Assembly: GCF_014642655.1 (NCBI RefSeq)
Contig: NZ_BMIR01000001.1
Coordinates: 235,518-299,517, forward strand
DNA from: Pullulanibacillus camelliae
GTDB taxonomy: Bacteria; Bacillota; Bacilli; Bacillales; Sporolactobacillaceae
Length of the DNA: 64,000 bases
Direction: 5' to 3'
Positions 28,474 to 37,606 of this stretch are shown here, one piece after another. The notes beneath the pieces were generated by a model. The model did no database searches. It had not been told where the DNA came from and was given only the letters and a program-made list of their open reading frames with translations. Each line of letters starts with the position of its first letter. Positions within the stretch are counted from its first letter, which is position 1. A program made the position numbers and the translations under genes.

Positions 28474-28817
28474 AGTTAAGTCACCTTTTATTTTTTCACC
28501 ATAGGAGAAATTAAAGCTATTTATTACGATCAAACCTCTTTTAATATAAATAATTGAATAAAAAAAATAACTTTCTCCCTTATTTACTCCAGTGATGTTA
28601 TTAATAATATAAATCAGCCTATTTTAAATGTCAATTTAAATCAGAAAATTAATTATAGTATCGGAATTTGATGATTTTTAGGAGAGCCGCTATTATATAA
28701 GGAGGCTTAAAGCTGACGATATAAAGAACAATAGAAATGGCGCTTTCTCACTTCACAATGCACTCATGATTCTCAGGACTCCCTATTAATCCAACAAGTC
28801 TCAGTGTCTAAAAGAAA
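28474..28817. other. AT-rich control region of peptide operon 2
   Basis: No gene is seen here. The first 180 bases are very AT-rich, as expected for the promoter of the ROK-led operon. A perfect 10-bp palindrome, TTATTAATAA, at 28598-28607 is a candidate operator. The -10 and -35 boxes cannot be fixed with confidence. Confidence 0.35.
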
Positions 28818-29100
28818 GAGGCTAGGACAAAGCGAAAAGAGATCACCCTCATACCGAACGATAATATTTTAAAAGGAGACAGGAAAACGGAAGTGTAGTC
28901 CAAATACAAAGACTCCTGCGGGAAGTAGGAGATCAGTAAGACCCCGCAGCGCGTAGCGCAAGGAGGCTTACCACTCCCCCCACGAAAAGCGAAATCGTTT
29001 GACGAAGCGCTTCATGACTCACTAAAAATCCGAACGCATCCCTTTAAAATGGTGAATACGTTCGGATTCTCTATGAGCTGAAGACTTCTGTCCCAGCCCC
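28818..29100 (+). repeat. Interspersed repeat family R1, copy 2 (plus orientation)
   Basis: This 283-bp element is related to the inverted copy at 8634-9034. It has imperfect terminal inverted repeats, GAGGCTAGGACA at the left and TGTCCCAGCCCC at the right. Its centre holds a GC-rich core (GACTCCTGCGGGAAGTAGGA, then GGAGGCTTACCACTCCCCCC) that also appears in the second repeat family and is typical of Bacillaceae genomes. It has a hairpin around CCGAACGCAT/GTGAATACGTTCGG. No coding capacity is seen. Confidence 0.85.
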
Positions 29101-29125
29101 TTCCATAAGATTTAATCATCAGAAA

Positions 29126-29405
29126 TCACACCACTAAACACGGCTGAATTCCTTTTGCCGCCATATACTCCGTTTCTTTCTCGGTAAAAAATTGTCGCAT
29201 CTCCTCTTCATTAAACCCGACTTGCAGGTGCTTTGCATTCATTAAAATGGCCGCTTCAATAAGCCAGAATGACTTTGGATGAGAGGAGACACTCCTGCAT
29301 GCTCGGAATGCTTTGATCCATCCGTTCCAATAATATATTTTTCATGAGAGCTCTTCCTTTGACAGGGTACTCCCAGACTTCATCGATTGCTTCCCCATTT
29401 CTCAT
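29126..29405 (-). pseudogene. Broken small gene (about 92 codons) coupled to the YeiH-type gene
   Basis: An ATG at 29405-29403 overlaps the stop of the exporter gene as ATGA and opens a frame reading MRNGEAIDEVWEYPVKG. After about 48 codons this frame stops. A shift of one base near 29275 enters a frame that reads SFWLIEAAILMNAKHLQVGF and runs to a TGA at 29126-29128. Together they look like one small protein with a single frameshift. The family is not recognised. A sequencing error is an alternative explanation. Confidence 0.55.
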
Positions 29406-30439
29406 ACAGTAAAGAAAGAGATGACCGATAATAAGACAGAGGTAATCGTCATGGCAATGAGTGGCTTGAGAGCCTTTGTCCGCAAGTCTTTTAGACTAAC
29501 ATTCAAACCAAGTCCGACCATCGCAGCTGTTAAGAACCAAGTCGTCAAATTAGGAATAAAATTCATGAGGCTTTGAGGGACTGGAATGGCATGACCCAAA
29601 ACATAGCTCCCTAATACACTCAAAATAATAAAACCAACAAGAAACCAAGGAAATTCAATTTTAGTATCGGCTGCTTCTGCTCCTTTATTTTTACGCTTCA
29701 TGAAATAAATGAAGATAAAGCAAAGAGGAACAAGTAAGAAGACGCGGCCTAATTTAGCCAGCAGTGCAATGGCTAATGCGTGCTGTCCAGCAGGCGCTGC
29801 AGCTAAAGCGACATGAGCGATTTCATGGAGACTACTGCCTGACCATGTCCCATATTGTATTGCATCAAGCGGTAAAAATGGACGCAAAATCGTGTAAACA
29901 ATCGCAAAGACTGTCCCCATTAAAGCAATGATCCCAACGCCAATCGCTGTATCCTCATCCTTCGATTTGACGATAGGGGCTATTGCTGCAATAGCAGCGG
30001 CACCACAAACCCCAGTCCCAACACCTAGTAACAAGGAAATCATTTTATCCGCTTTAAATAGTTTTGCGAGTCCAATCGTTACAAAAATAGCAAAGGCAAT
30101 AACACAGGCATCACGAAGCAAAAGCCCTAATCCATCACTCAGCACGGTGGCAATGTTTAATTTCAAACCATACAGAATAATGGCGATACGAAGTAACCGT
30201 TTAGATGAAAAGGCAATCCCTGAACGAATGGCTTCAGGGTACCCAAAAATTTGGCGATAAACAACGGCAATAATAATGGCACAGGCCAACTGGCCAATAT
30301 GGTTAAACCCAGGTATTAGTGCCAATAAGTAGCCGAGTAAGGCAATAAAAAAGGTAAAAGCAACACCTCCGATCCACTTTGTTTGTGGTGAGAGATTTGA
30401 TTTCAATCTTTTTCGTTCCTGCGAGTCCGTTACATTCAT
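29402..30439 (-). CDS. YeiH family putative sulfate exporter (Cons_hypoth698)
   Basis: This 345-residue membrane protein has about ten helices and matches the YeiH/PF03601 family of putative anion exporters. Visible marks are YPEAIRSGIAFSSKRLLRIAIILYGLKL, GVGTGVCGAAAIAAIAPIVKSKDEDTA and the C-terminal TAAMVGLGLNVSLKDLR. The ATG at 30439 follows AGGAGG. It is transcribed divergently from a LysR-type regulator, the arrangement known for yeiH/yeiE in enterobacteria, where the system is tied to sulfite stress. That role is only inferred here. Confidence 0.9.
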   Translation of the reverse strand: MNVTDSQERKRLKSNLSPQTKWIGGVAFTFFIALLGYLLALIPGFNHIGQLACAIIIAVVYRQIFGYPEAIRSGIAFSSKRLLRIAIILYGLKLNIATVLSDGLGLLLRDACVIAFAIFVTIGLAKLFKADKMISLLLGVGTGVCGAAAIAAIAPIVKSKDEDTAIGVGIIALMGTVFAIVYTILRPFLPLDAIQYGTWSGSSLHEIAHVALAAAPAGQHALAIALLAKLGRVFLLVPLCFIFIYFMKRKNKGAEAADTKIEFPWFLVGFIILSVLGSYVLGHAIPVPQSLMNFIPNLTTWFLTAAMVGLGLNVSLKDLRTKALKPLIAMTITSVLLSVISFFTV

Positions 30440-30562
30440 AACCGCACCTCCTATTTCTAACTATAAATGATGTTTTATTATAAGAAAAATAATTATTTAT
30501 AATGGTGATAATAAGTAAAGTGATATAATAAGAGGAATGATGGATAAAAGGGAGGCATTAAC
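30440..30562. promoter_or_regulatory. Divergent promoter region of the yeiH-type and LysR genes
   Basis: This 123-bp AT-rich spacer holds a TATAAT at 30524-30529 for the rightward LysR gene, with a poor -35. A perfect 12-bp palindrome, AAATAATTATTT, lies at 30487-30498. That palindrome is a candidate LysR-type site because such regulators usually bind the shared divergent region. Confidence 0.45.
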
Positions 30563-31477
30563 ATGGATCACTATTTACAGGTGTTTGTCACTGTTGCAGA
30601 AAAGAAAAATTTTTCCAGAGCAGCTGAAGAACTGCATATGACCCAACCAGCAGTCAGTCAATACATCCGTACTTTTGAAGACAACTTCGGGGTCAGATTG
30701 CTCGAAAGAACAAATAAATACGTCCGATTGAATAAAGCTGGGGAAATTGTCTATCACCATGCCAAACAAATTGTTGGGCTCTACACAAAAATGCATCATC
30801 TCGTCGATGATTTAGCCAATAAAGCCAGCGGGACACTTTCAATTGGAGCAAGCTACACATTTGGAGAATATATCATCCCTCACATCATCGCAAAAATGCA
30901 AAGCCTTTATCCAAGTATTCAACCCACCGTAACCATTGGTAACACATCAGACATCGCACAATTAACTCTGAATCATCAGCTTGATGTTGGCATTGTCGAA
31001 GGACATATTAAAACAGAAAAGGATTTATGTATTGAAGAATTTACAGATGATTACATGAGTGTCGTCGCTTCACCACAGCATCCATTAGCCATAAAACATG
31101 AAGTCACCATAAAAGACTTAGAAGAACAAAGGTGGATTTTAAGAGAATTTGGATCTGGAACAAGAGAAGCAGCAGAAACAGTGCTCAAGCGTTTTGAGAT
31201 TTCACCTACTCAGATCATGAGTTTAGGAAGCACACAACCGATAAAGGAGGCCGTTGAAGCAGGGTTAGGTATAAGCCTGCTCTCACAATGGACCATTCAA
31301 AAAGAGCTTCGCCATGGTGATCTAAAAATACTCAAACTTAAAGGCTTACCTTATGTAAGAAAGTTCTCCATCGTCACCACCTCTTCCCCTTTTCAAACCA
31401 AAGCATTGCAGGTCTTTCTCGACTTATTAAAGCATGACAAAAGTTTAACCACCCTTAATGACACCGAAAAGGAATAA
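30563..31477 (+). CDS. LysR family transcriptional regulator
   Basis: This 304-residue regulator has the LysR winged helix (residues 1-60, with FSRAAEELHMTQPAVSQYIRTFEDNFGVRLLER) and a two-lobed effector-binding domain (about 90-295). The segment TEDDYMSVVASPQHPLA-like and GSGTREAAETVL resemble the CysL/YeiE group. The ATG at 30563 follows GGGAGG. It probably activates the divergent YeiH-type exporter gene. The effector may be sulfite or another anion, as inferred from family context. Confidence 0.9.
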   Translation: MDHYLQVFVTVAEKKNFSRAAEELHMTQPAVSQYIRTFEDNFGVRLLERTNKYVRLNKAGEIVYHHAKQIVGLYTKMHHLVDDLANKASGTLSIGASYTFGEYIIPHIIAKMQSLYPSIQPTVTIGNTSDIAQLTLNHQLDVGIVEGHIKTEKDLCIEEFTDDYMSVVASPQHPLAIKHEVTIKDLEEQRWILREFGSGTREAAETVLKRFEISPTQIMSLGSTQPIKEAVEAGLGISLLSQWTIQKELRHGDLKILKLKGLPYVRKFSIVTTSSPFQTKALQVFLDLLKHDKSLTTLNDTEKE

Positions 31478-31488
31478 ATGCAGGAACA

Positions 31489-31533
31489 GTCAACGTCTTT
31501 ATGAATCATGTCGGCGTTGGCTTTTGCTTTTTT
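31489..31533 (+). terminator. Intrinsic terminator after the LysR gene
   Basis: GTCAACG at 31489-31495 pairs with CGTTGGC at 31515-31521, and additional inner pairing is possible. A T-rich tract follows. It lies just after the LysR stop. Confidence 0.7.
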
Positions 31534-31771
31534 AAAGGGGATGCCTCACAGGCAGGGGAATTCTCTTTCCGATTTTTAGCCTACTCATATCACGCATAAG
31601 ATCTCGGTGCATATGATAATGTTACAAAATACTAGCACTACAAAAGGGACTAAAAACACATGAAAACAGTAAATTGACTTCATCAATGGCGGAGGACTTT
31701 TAAGAAATGTCTTATGCTCTTCTTTTGTCAAAGCCACAGAAGGAAGCAAGTAGCGAAAGCCTAATTATTTT

Positions 31772-31785
31772 TGTAAGCGTTTCCA
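31772..31785 (+). promoter_or_regulatory. CcpA cre box upstream of the sugar ABC operon
   Basis: TGTAAGCGTTTCCA matches TGWAANCGNTNWCA at 13 of 14 positions. It ends 22 bp before the GTG start of the binding-protein gene, close to the ribosome site. Repression by road-block or promoter overlap is likely. A local LacI-family regulator could use the same site. Confidence 0.65.
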
Positions 31786-31807
31786 TATTATGAGAGGAGG
31801 ATGAAAG

Positions 31808-33124
31808 GTGAATCGCATGTTTTTCAAAACGTTTTTGATCACTGTGCTTGGCCTCGTTCTCGTCATAGCAATGTCCGGCTGCAGTGGCTCAACGAATGGA
31901 AAAGGAAAAGTCCAGTTGAGCTGGCTCGTGCGCGCCGATCCGCATGAAAAAGTTTGGGAAAACCAGATGATTAAGATATTTGAACAACAAAATCCGAACA
32001 TAAATATCAAGTTAATTGATGTTCCACAGGATCAAATTGATCAAAAAATGCGCACCATGATCGCAGGAAAAAATTTACCAGATATTGTTGCGCCTAACTG
32101 GGCGAATGGTGGTTTTATGTCCTATGCTGATCAGCTCGTTGATCTTTCTAACTATGTAAAAAAAGATCCAGAAGTCATTGATGGTGTGTTACCAAGTGCC
32201 TTAAATTTATGGAAAATCAAAGGAGAATTGAAGGCGTTACCGATCAATACACTTGGTAGTCTTTTATTTTACAATAAAGATCTATTTAAAAAAGCAGGTC
32301 TCCCTGATCCGCCAACCGATTGGGAGGATAAAGCTTGGACATGGGATAAAATGGTCTCCTATGCTAAAAAGCTCACAGATCCTTCTAAACACATTTATGG
32401 ACTCCTTGATAACAATGACCCTTCAGTAGACGCCGAAATGTTTGGCAGCAGTTTTATTTCAGATGAAAGCTATAAAAAAGGGCTCTTGCTCAAGCCTAAT
32501 GTTGATGATCCAGCTGTACACAAAGCCGTCAAAGCCCATCACGATTTGATCTTTAAGTATAAGGTCTCTCCTTCTGCATCACAGCTATCCGCTATTTCTC
32601 AATTGGGGGATCCCTTTGTCTCAGGAAAAGTTGCCATGACAATTAATGGCGGTTGGGGGCTCTGGGGCTATCAAAACATCGAGGATTTCAAATGGAGTGT
32701 CGCTGCACTGCCTTATGTTCCCAACCGTCAGGATCGCATGTATATCGACATCATGAGCATCTCTAAAGATTCTAAGCATCCCAAGGAAGCCTGGAAATTC
32801 ATGAAATTCCTTTATAGTACGGATAGCCTAAAAAGCTATATTCATATCACACAAGGCCCTCCAGCTAACCAGCATCTCATGAATTACTGGCTTGACTTTG
32901 AATCAAAAAAACTAGGCATCTCTAAGCAAAAGCTGAAAGAGGCCCATGAAGGATCGATTAAGTATGGCATTGAGGCGTCCAACCATATGGTAAAGGATTG
33001 GGCGACACTGATTCAATATATCAATCAACCGATCAATGCCTATTACGGTGGGAATAAGAGCTTTAAAGATGCCATGTATGAAACCAAAAGACTGTTGAAT
33101 TCATGGACCACTGTGAAGAAATAG
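31808..33124 (+). CDS. Sugar ABC transporter substrate-binding lipoprotein (family 1)
   Basis: This 438-residue family 1 binding protein has a lipoprotein signal with lipobox MSGC (Cys25) and the family pattern. The segments include FEQQNPNINIKLIDVP, LPDIVAPNWANGGFMSYADQL, FYNKDLFKKAGLPDPPTDW and AMTINGGWGLWGY. The GTG start at 31808 follows AGGAGG. It is the first gene of a three-gene unit with two permeases. The substrate is probably an oligosaccharide. Confidence 0.93.
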   Translation: MNRMFFKTFLITVLGLVLVIAMSGCSGSTNGKGKVQLSWLVRADPHEKVWENQMIKIFEQQNPNINIKLIDVPQDQIDQKMRTMIAGKNLPDIVAPNWANGGFMSYADQLVDLSNYVKKDPEVIDGVLPSALNLWKIKGELKALPINTLGSLLFYNKDLFKKAGLPDPPTDWEDKAWTWDKMVSYAKKLTDPSKHIYGLLDNNDPSVDAEMFGSSFISDESYKKGLLLKPNVDDPAVHKAVKAHHDLIFKYKVSPSASQLSAISQLGDPFVSGKVAMTINGGWGLWGYQNIEDFKWSVAALPYVPNRQDRMYIDIMSISKDSKHPKEAWKFMKFLYSTDSLKSYIHITQGPPANQHLMNYWLDFESKKLGISKQKLKEAHEGSIKYGIEASNHMVKDWATLIQYINQPINAYYGGNKSFKDAMYETKRLLNSWTTVKK

Positions 33125-33159
33125 GCAGATTCTAAATTAAAATGAAGGAGTGAGGAGCT

Positions 33160-34110
33160 TTGCATCTGGACCATTCGGTTGAAACCCAAAGGACCGTACG
33201 CACAAAGAAAAAAGTAAAAAGAAGCCCAAAGGCTAAGCGACAAGAACGGGCGTTTTGGTTGTTTATTTCACCATGGGTGATTGGCTTTATCTGTTTTACT
33301 GGCGGCCCCATTATCGCTTCACTTTTTCTAAGCTTTACCAGTTATGATATTGTGTCCTCTCCCATTTGGGTCGGGCTGGGCAACTATATTCATTTATTTA
33401 GTGACTTTCTCGTCCTCAAGTCATTGAGTGCCACGGCTTTTTATGCACTGCTTGCAGTACCTTTTACTATTATACTCGGCCTTTTATTGGCCATCCTGCT
33501 GAATCAAAAAGTGAAAGGGCAAGCCTTCTTTCGAACAGCCTTTTATGCACCCAGTATTATCTCTGGTGTGTCTGTCGCCTTTCTTTGGTCATGGCTATTA
33601 AATCCCGATTTCGGTGTCGTGAATTCTTTATTAAAACAGTTATTTGGCATTGATGGGCCAAATTGGTTTAACAGCACAAACTGGGTGATTCCCTCTATGG
33701 CCCTAATGCAATTAACTGCTGTCGGTGGAACAATGGTTATTTTTCTCGCAAGCCTCCAACAATTGCCCAAAGAGCTCTATGAATCAGCCGCTTTAGATGG
33801 AGCAAAAGGTTGGGCCAAATTTATTCATATTACAGTGCCCCTCATCTCACCAGTTATTCTATTCAACACCATTATTGCCATCATTGGCTCGTTTCAAATC
33901 TTTACTCAAGCCTATGTCATCACACAAGGCGGGCCAGATTGGCACTCTTATTTCTACGTCTATTATTTGTTTGACACGGCATTTTCCCAATATCGCATGG
34001 GCTATGCCTCAGCGCTCGCATGGGTCTTGTTTATCATTATTTTTGTCTTAACCATGCTGTCTCTCTTCGTCTCACGTCGATTAGTCTATTATGAGTATGA
34101 AAATAAATAG
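33160..34110 (+). CDS. Sugar ABC transporter permease (MalF/UgpA family)
   Basis: This 316-residue CUT1 permease has a basic cytoplasmic N-terminus (about residues 1-28) and six helices. The EAA loop reads ELYESAALDGAKGWAKFIHITVP. The family pattern FRTAFYAPSIISGVSVAFLWSWLLNPDFGVVN is clear. The TTG start at 33160 has GGAGTGAGGAG just upstream. It lies 35 bp after the binding-protein gene. Confidence 0.93.
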   Translation: MHLDHSVETQRTVRTKKKVKRSPKAKRQERAFWLFISPWVIGFICFTGGPIIASLFLSFTSYDIVSSPIWVGLGNYIHLFSDFLVLKSLSATAFYALLAVPFTIILGLLLAILLNQKVKGQAFFRTAFYAPSIISGVSVAFLWSWLLNPDFGVVNSLLKQLFGIDGPNWFNSTNWVIPSMALMQLTAVGGTMVIFLASLQQLPKELYESAALDGAKGWAKFIHITVPLISPVILFNTIIAIIGSFQIFTQAYVITQGGPDWHSYFYVYYLFDTAFSQYRMGYASALAWVLFIIIFVLTMLSLFVSRRLVYYEYENK

Positions 34111-34158
34111 GCCCGAACACACTCGGCTTTAAAAATCAATGTAGGGAGGGAAAATGCT

Positions 34159-35019
34159 GTGACGACACAATCGAAAAAAAATTATGTGCATGATGAATAT
34201 GGATGGATCAGAAAAATTATGATTTACGTATTGCTGATCTTAGGTTTAGCCTTCTTTTTACTTCCTGTTGTTTGGATGTTATCCACCGCGCTCAAAACAT
34301 TGCCAGAAACCCAGGCGTTTCCGCCGAAATGGATTCCTTCTTTTCAATGGCATAACTTTGTTCAGGTTTTCAAAGAAGTTCCCTTCGGTCGATTTACTTG
34401 GAACAGTGTGTGGTACACTATTGTTACGGTTTGCTCGACGACGTTTTTCTCAGCCTTTGTGGCCTTTGGCTTCGCTCGACTAAAAGCGCGGGGAAAAGCC
34501 GTCTTGTTTGGCATCGTTCTAAGCACTATGATGCTCCCCCCACAGGTCACGATGATTCCACAGTATTTGATCTTCAACAAGCTCGGCTTGGTGGATTCTT
34601 ACTGGCCCCTTATTATCCCAACCATCGGTGGCAGCGCATTTACCATTTTCTTATTGCGACAATTTTATATGGGCTTACCCAAGGAACTCGATGAGGCCGT
34701 CGAAATTGATGGTGGCGGTTATTTCACCATATTTTTTAGAATCCTGCTCCCGCTATCAATGCCTGGTATGGCAACGGCAGCCATCATGGAATTCATGTAT
34801 CGCTGGAATGATCTTATCGGTCCGCTTATTTATTTGAGCACACCGGATAAATACCCACTTGCTCTCGGTCTCGCCAACTTTACCGCGGCCTTTGCACAGA
34901 CACCCTGGAATTTACTCATGGCCGCCTCTATTATCGCCATCTTGCCCCCGCTGCTCTTGTTCTTCTTCGCGCAGAAATATTTTATTAGAGGCATTGTCAT
35001 TTCGGGAACTAAGGGGTAA
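34159..35019 (+). CDS. Sugar ABC transporter permease (MalG family)
   Basis: This 286-residue CUT1 permease pairs with the MalF-type protein. It has six helices and the EAA loop ELDEAVEIDGGGYFTIFFRILLP. The typical MMLPPQVTMIPQYLIFNKLGL segment is present. The GTG start at 34159 follows GGGAGGG. No ATPase gene is present in the operon. Such Bacillales systems usually borrow a general MsmX-type ATPase encoded elsewhere. Confidence 0.93.
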   Translation: MTTQSKKNYVHDEYGWIRKIMIYVLLILGLAFFLLPVVWMLSTALKTLPETQAFPPKWIPSFQWHNFVQVFKEVPFGRFTWNSVWYTIVTVCSTTFFSAFVAFGFARLKARGKAVLFGIVLSTMMLPPQVTMIPQYLIFNKLGLVDSYWPLIIPTIGGSAFTIFLLRQFYMGLPKELDEAVEIDGGGYFTIFFRILLPLSMPGMATAAIMEFMYRWNDLIGPLIYLSTPDKYPLALGLANFTAAFAQTPWNLLMAASIIAILPPLLLFFFAQKYFIRGIVISGTKG

Positions 35020-35061
35020 GGAAGAAAGCCATAGTAGATCATCTCAACTTCAGAACGCCTG

Positions 35062-35093
35062 AAGACCTTGAAGGCTTGCCTTTGAGGTCTTTT
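35062..35093 (+). terminator. Intrinsic terminator of the sugar ABC operon
   Basis: AAGACCT pairs with AGGTCTT, with an inner AAGGC/GCCTT stem, and is followed by a short T run. It lies 43 bp after the last permease stop. Confidence 0.75.
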
Positions 35094-35221
35094 ACTATCT
35101 TATGAAAAGCAGCATTACCAGCCACATTTAACACCCTTTACACCTGGTCATTTATTTCGATATGATTGTTCACCTTTTCCTTTATGTTCTCGGCAACTCT
35201 TTGTGAATCTTCCCACAAAAA

Positions 35222-35249
35222 TTGAATTATATAAACTTTGCAATATAAT
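35222..35249 (+). promoter_or_regulatory. Sigma-A type promoter of the LCP gene
   Basis: TTGAAT at 35222-35227 and TATAAT at 35244-35249 are separated by 16 bases. They lie about 70 bp upstream of the LCP start codon. This is the clearest vegetative promoter in the window. Confidence 0.7.
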
Positions 35250-35318
35250 AGAATAAGTGGGTATTTCGGTCTAGTACAAAAAGGAACCTAGGATACTGGT
35301 TGTTATTGGGGGATTTGT

Positions 35319-36347
35319 ATGGGGTTTTTTAAAAGACGCTGGAAACAGATTTTAATTGGCGGTTTATCACTTTGTACCATTTTATTTGGTTTAGGTTTTT
35401 ATGAATACTATCATATTCAACCCGAGCATCATTTTAAACATCCGCCAACCATCAGCTCCGATCAGGTCATTGCCGATTCAGACTCAGATTCCGCCTCAGA
35501 AGATCAAGAAAAAATCAAGGCGGCTAACGCGCTTAGAAATATACCAAAATTAAAGGAAAACGTCCTTAATATCCTTTTAATTGGCTCTGATGAACGCAAA
35601 GGCCAACATGCCGGACACTCAGACTCAATGATTCTGCTCCACGCTGATCTCAATAAGCACCAATATAATACAGTGAGTATTCCTAGAGATACCCGGGTCT
35701 ATTTAGCGGGGTACGGGTATACCAAGTTAACAAGTGTCCAATATATCAAACAAGCGACAAGTGGATCAAAGGCGGGAATTGAAGCTGCTGTCAGCTCGAT
35801 CATGCAATTGACAGGCGTTCCTATCAATTATTATGTTGAAACCAACTATGAAGGCCTGCAGTCAATGGTTGAAGCCCTTGGGACTGTTGACGTTGATGTC
35901 CCCTTTGATGTGAAGCTTACCCATCCGTGGTATAAAGAAAATAAAGACAAGATTATAAAAAAAGGGACACAAACATTGGATGGCAAGATGATCACTGAGC
36001 TTGTCCATGAACGCTATTCGCTGAAAAGGGTTGACTTCGATCGTCAGCTCTTACAAGAAAAAGTACTGGTCGCCATTGCTAAGGCCGCCTTACAACCGAG
36101 CAATTTTACCGACCTTCCACATCTTGTTTCAACCACATCCAACTTTTTAATCGGCACAAATATGTCCAACACAGATATTCTCAGTTTAGGTCTTGCTGTG
36201 AAATCCTTAAATCCTAACAAAGATATTCACTATTACCAATTAACCGGGCACTCCGAAACCCTGTACGATGATATCTTAAAGAGTAATAACTCCCAACTCA
36301 TCCTCGATCAAGATAATCTTCAACAAGTGATGACACATTTTAGATAA
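35319..36347 (+). CDS. LytR-CpsA-Psr (LCP) family cell wall ligase
   Basis: This 342-residue protein has a short cytoplasmic N-terminus, one membrane helix (about residues 10-30) and an extracellular LCP domain (about 85-260). The family attaches wall teichoic acid or other glycopolymers to peptidoglycan using lipid-linked donors. Conserved segments are LLIGSDER, HSDSMILLHAD, TVSIPRDTRVYL, LDGKMITELVHERY and the catalytic-site Arg pair region VDFDRQLLQEKV. It is monocistronic with its own promoter and terminator. The closest named relatives would be TagU/LytR types, but the exact orthologue is unclear. Confidence 0.9.
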   Translation: MGFFKRRWKQILIGGLSLCTILFGLGFYEYYHIQPEHHFKHPPTISSDQVIADSDSDSASEDQEKIKAANALRNIPKLKENVLNILLIGSDERKGQHAGHSDSMILLHADLNKHQYNTVSIPRDTRVYLAGYGYTKLTSVQYIKQATSGSKAGIEAAVSSIMQLTGVPINYYVETNYEGLQSMVEALGTVDVDVPFDVKLTHPWYKENKDKIIKKGTQTLDGKMITELVHERYSLKRVDFDRQLLQEKVLVAIAKAALQPSNFTDLPHLVSTTSNFLIGTNMSNTDILSLGLAVKSLNPNKDIHYYQLTGHSETLYDDILKSNNSQLILDQDNLQQVMTHFR

Positions 36348-36355
36348 GACAATAA

Positions 36356-36389
36356 GTTCCAGTTCTCGCTTAAGAGCTGGAGCTTTTTT
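36356..36389 (+). terminator. Intrinsic terminator of the LCP gene
   Basis: GTTCCAG at 36356-36362 pairs with CTGGAGC at 36377-36383 with one G-T pair. An inner CTC/GAG stem and six T follow. It begins eight bases after the stop codon. Confidence 0.8.
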
Positions 36390-36574
36390 AAATAAAGTAT
36401 ATTAGGTTGAGGTAATCATTAAGATGAAGTGCTTTTAAATCTTGATTATTGTAGCAGGATCTACAATAACTTATCATTCAATAATTGCGCTCCATTACTA
36501 GGCCCTATTGCAGTCATCAGAAGAAACGTGACAAATTCACGTTAAGAAAATAGTGTACTTATGATTTTTTACTA

Positions 36575-36601
36575 TTGAAACACTCCAATGTAGACTATTA
36601 T
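36575..36601 (+). promoter_or_regulatory. Possible promoter of the VOC gene
   Basis: TTGAAA at 36575-36580 is followed after 15 bases by TATTAT at 36596-36601. The spacing is short, so a -10 two bases later is an alternative. It lies about 40 bp upstream of the chosen start. Confidence 0.35.
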
Positions 36602-36641
36602 AGAGATGTACACTACTATTTTCCGTTGGGAGGAATGCGTT

Positions 36642-37010
36642 GTGAAAATGGAACATGTTGGGATTATGGTAAATGACATGGACGAGTCTTTAGCATTCTA
36701 TCAAAATATCCTGGGCTTAAAGTTAAGAAATAGAGAGTGGTTAAATGATACTGTTGAGCTGGCCTTTTTATTTTTTCCAGAGCAGCCGAGTGTTGAAGTT
36801 GAACTTGTCTGTGGTAACAAGATGGAAAATGAAGGCATTGTGAACCACTTGGCTTTTACTGTTGAAAACATCGAAGCCGAGCTCCTACGCTTCAAAGAAG
36901 CCGGCGTCAAATTAGTAGATGAAAAACCTCGCAGCATTTTAAACGCTACAGTTAAAATCGCCTTTTTCCAAGGTCCGAATGGTGAGAAGCTGGAATTAGT
37001 AGAGCGATAA
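36642..37010 (+). CDS. VOC (glyoxalase/dioxygenase) superfamily protein
   Basis: This 122-residue protein has the two beta-alpha-beta-beta-beta modules of the vicinal oxygen chelate fold. The pattern reads MEHVGIMVNDMDESLAFYQNILGLKL at the start, then NHLAFTVENIEAELLRFKEAGVKL and FFQGPNGEKLELVE at the end. His5, a Glu in the middle and the C-terminal Glu (KLELVE) can serve as metal ligands. The GTG at 36642 is chosen because GGAGG lies eight bases upstream. The substrate is unknown, and lyase, isomerase or resistance functions are all possible. Confidence 0.85.
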   Translation: MKMEHVGIMVNDMDESLAFYQNILGLKLRNREWLNDTVELAFLFFPEQPSVEVELVCGNKMENEGIVNHLAFTVENIEAELLRFKEAGVKLVDEKPRSILNATVKIAFFQGPNGEKLELVER

Positions 37011-37070
37011 GTGAATAGAGTCATGTGAGACAGAAAAAGGATATATCCATGTCACCCTAATGATTAAGAT

Positions 37071-37092
37071 GAGTGGTTCACCACTCTTTTTT
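37071..37092 (+). terminator. Intrinsic terminator of the VOC gene, merging with a repeat element
   Basis: GAGTGG at 37071-37076 pairs with CCACTC at 37081-37086 around a four-base loop. Six T follow. These T also form the first bases of the repeat copy at 37087. Confidence 0.8.
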
Positions 37093-37396
37093 CAAAGATC
37101 AGAAAGTATAAAATTTCTGGTCATAGGACGGTGCACAATTCCGCTTCAGGTTGCTCGCTTTCCGCGAGGGAATGGTATGCCATACTCTGCGGGGGCTTAC
37201 CGATCTCCCACTTCCCGCCGGATTCTCGTATCGCATCATGAGTCAGCGGCGCCCGTGGAACACACAATTTTAGTGTGTTCCGAATCGCGCGCCTTGCGCT
37301 CCCATCCACTTGACCAGACAATGGAGCCTCTTTCATATTGAATGATGCTCTATACTAAGGACAAGGACCGGGCATGCTTTTCGCCCGGTTTTTCTT
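37087..37396 (+). repeat. Interspersed repeat family R2, copy 1 (plus orientation)
   Basis: This 310-bp element is homologous over its whole length to the inverted copy at 46217-46542. It begins TTTTTTCAAAGATCAGAAAG and has GC-rich core segments (GCTCGCTTTCCGCG, GGAACACACAATTTTAG, TTGCGCTCCCATCCACTTGA). It ends in a perfect terminator-like hairpin, ACCGGGC/GCCCGGT, at 37367-37389 followed by a T tract. Parts of the core match repeat family R1. The 210 bp between it and the next gene show nothing. Confidence 0.85.
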
Positions 37397-37606
37397 TTTG
37401 AATACAAAGCCATGTTTGTGATTGTTAAAGAACAGATAGCCATTATCGATTTTTGCCCCTTTTAAAACTTTGCAGCACTCAGCTTTATCCCCTATGGTTT
37501 AACGATTATTTCATACCACCTGATCCGAAACATAAAAAAGACCCATCCCCTAATATGGAAATGCGCCTCAGCAACAGAAGAAGCTAATCAACGAAGAACT
37601 CAATCG

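Noticed and set aside
28818-29100. Riboswitch or T-box reading of the structured sequence
   Set aside because: It matches another copy in the window with terminal inverted repeats, so it is a repeat element.
37060-37341. Short frames on both strands
   Set aside because: They fall inside repeat R2 copy 1 and are not kept in the other copy.
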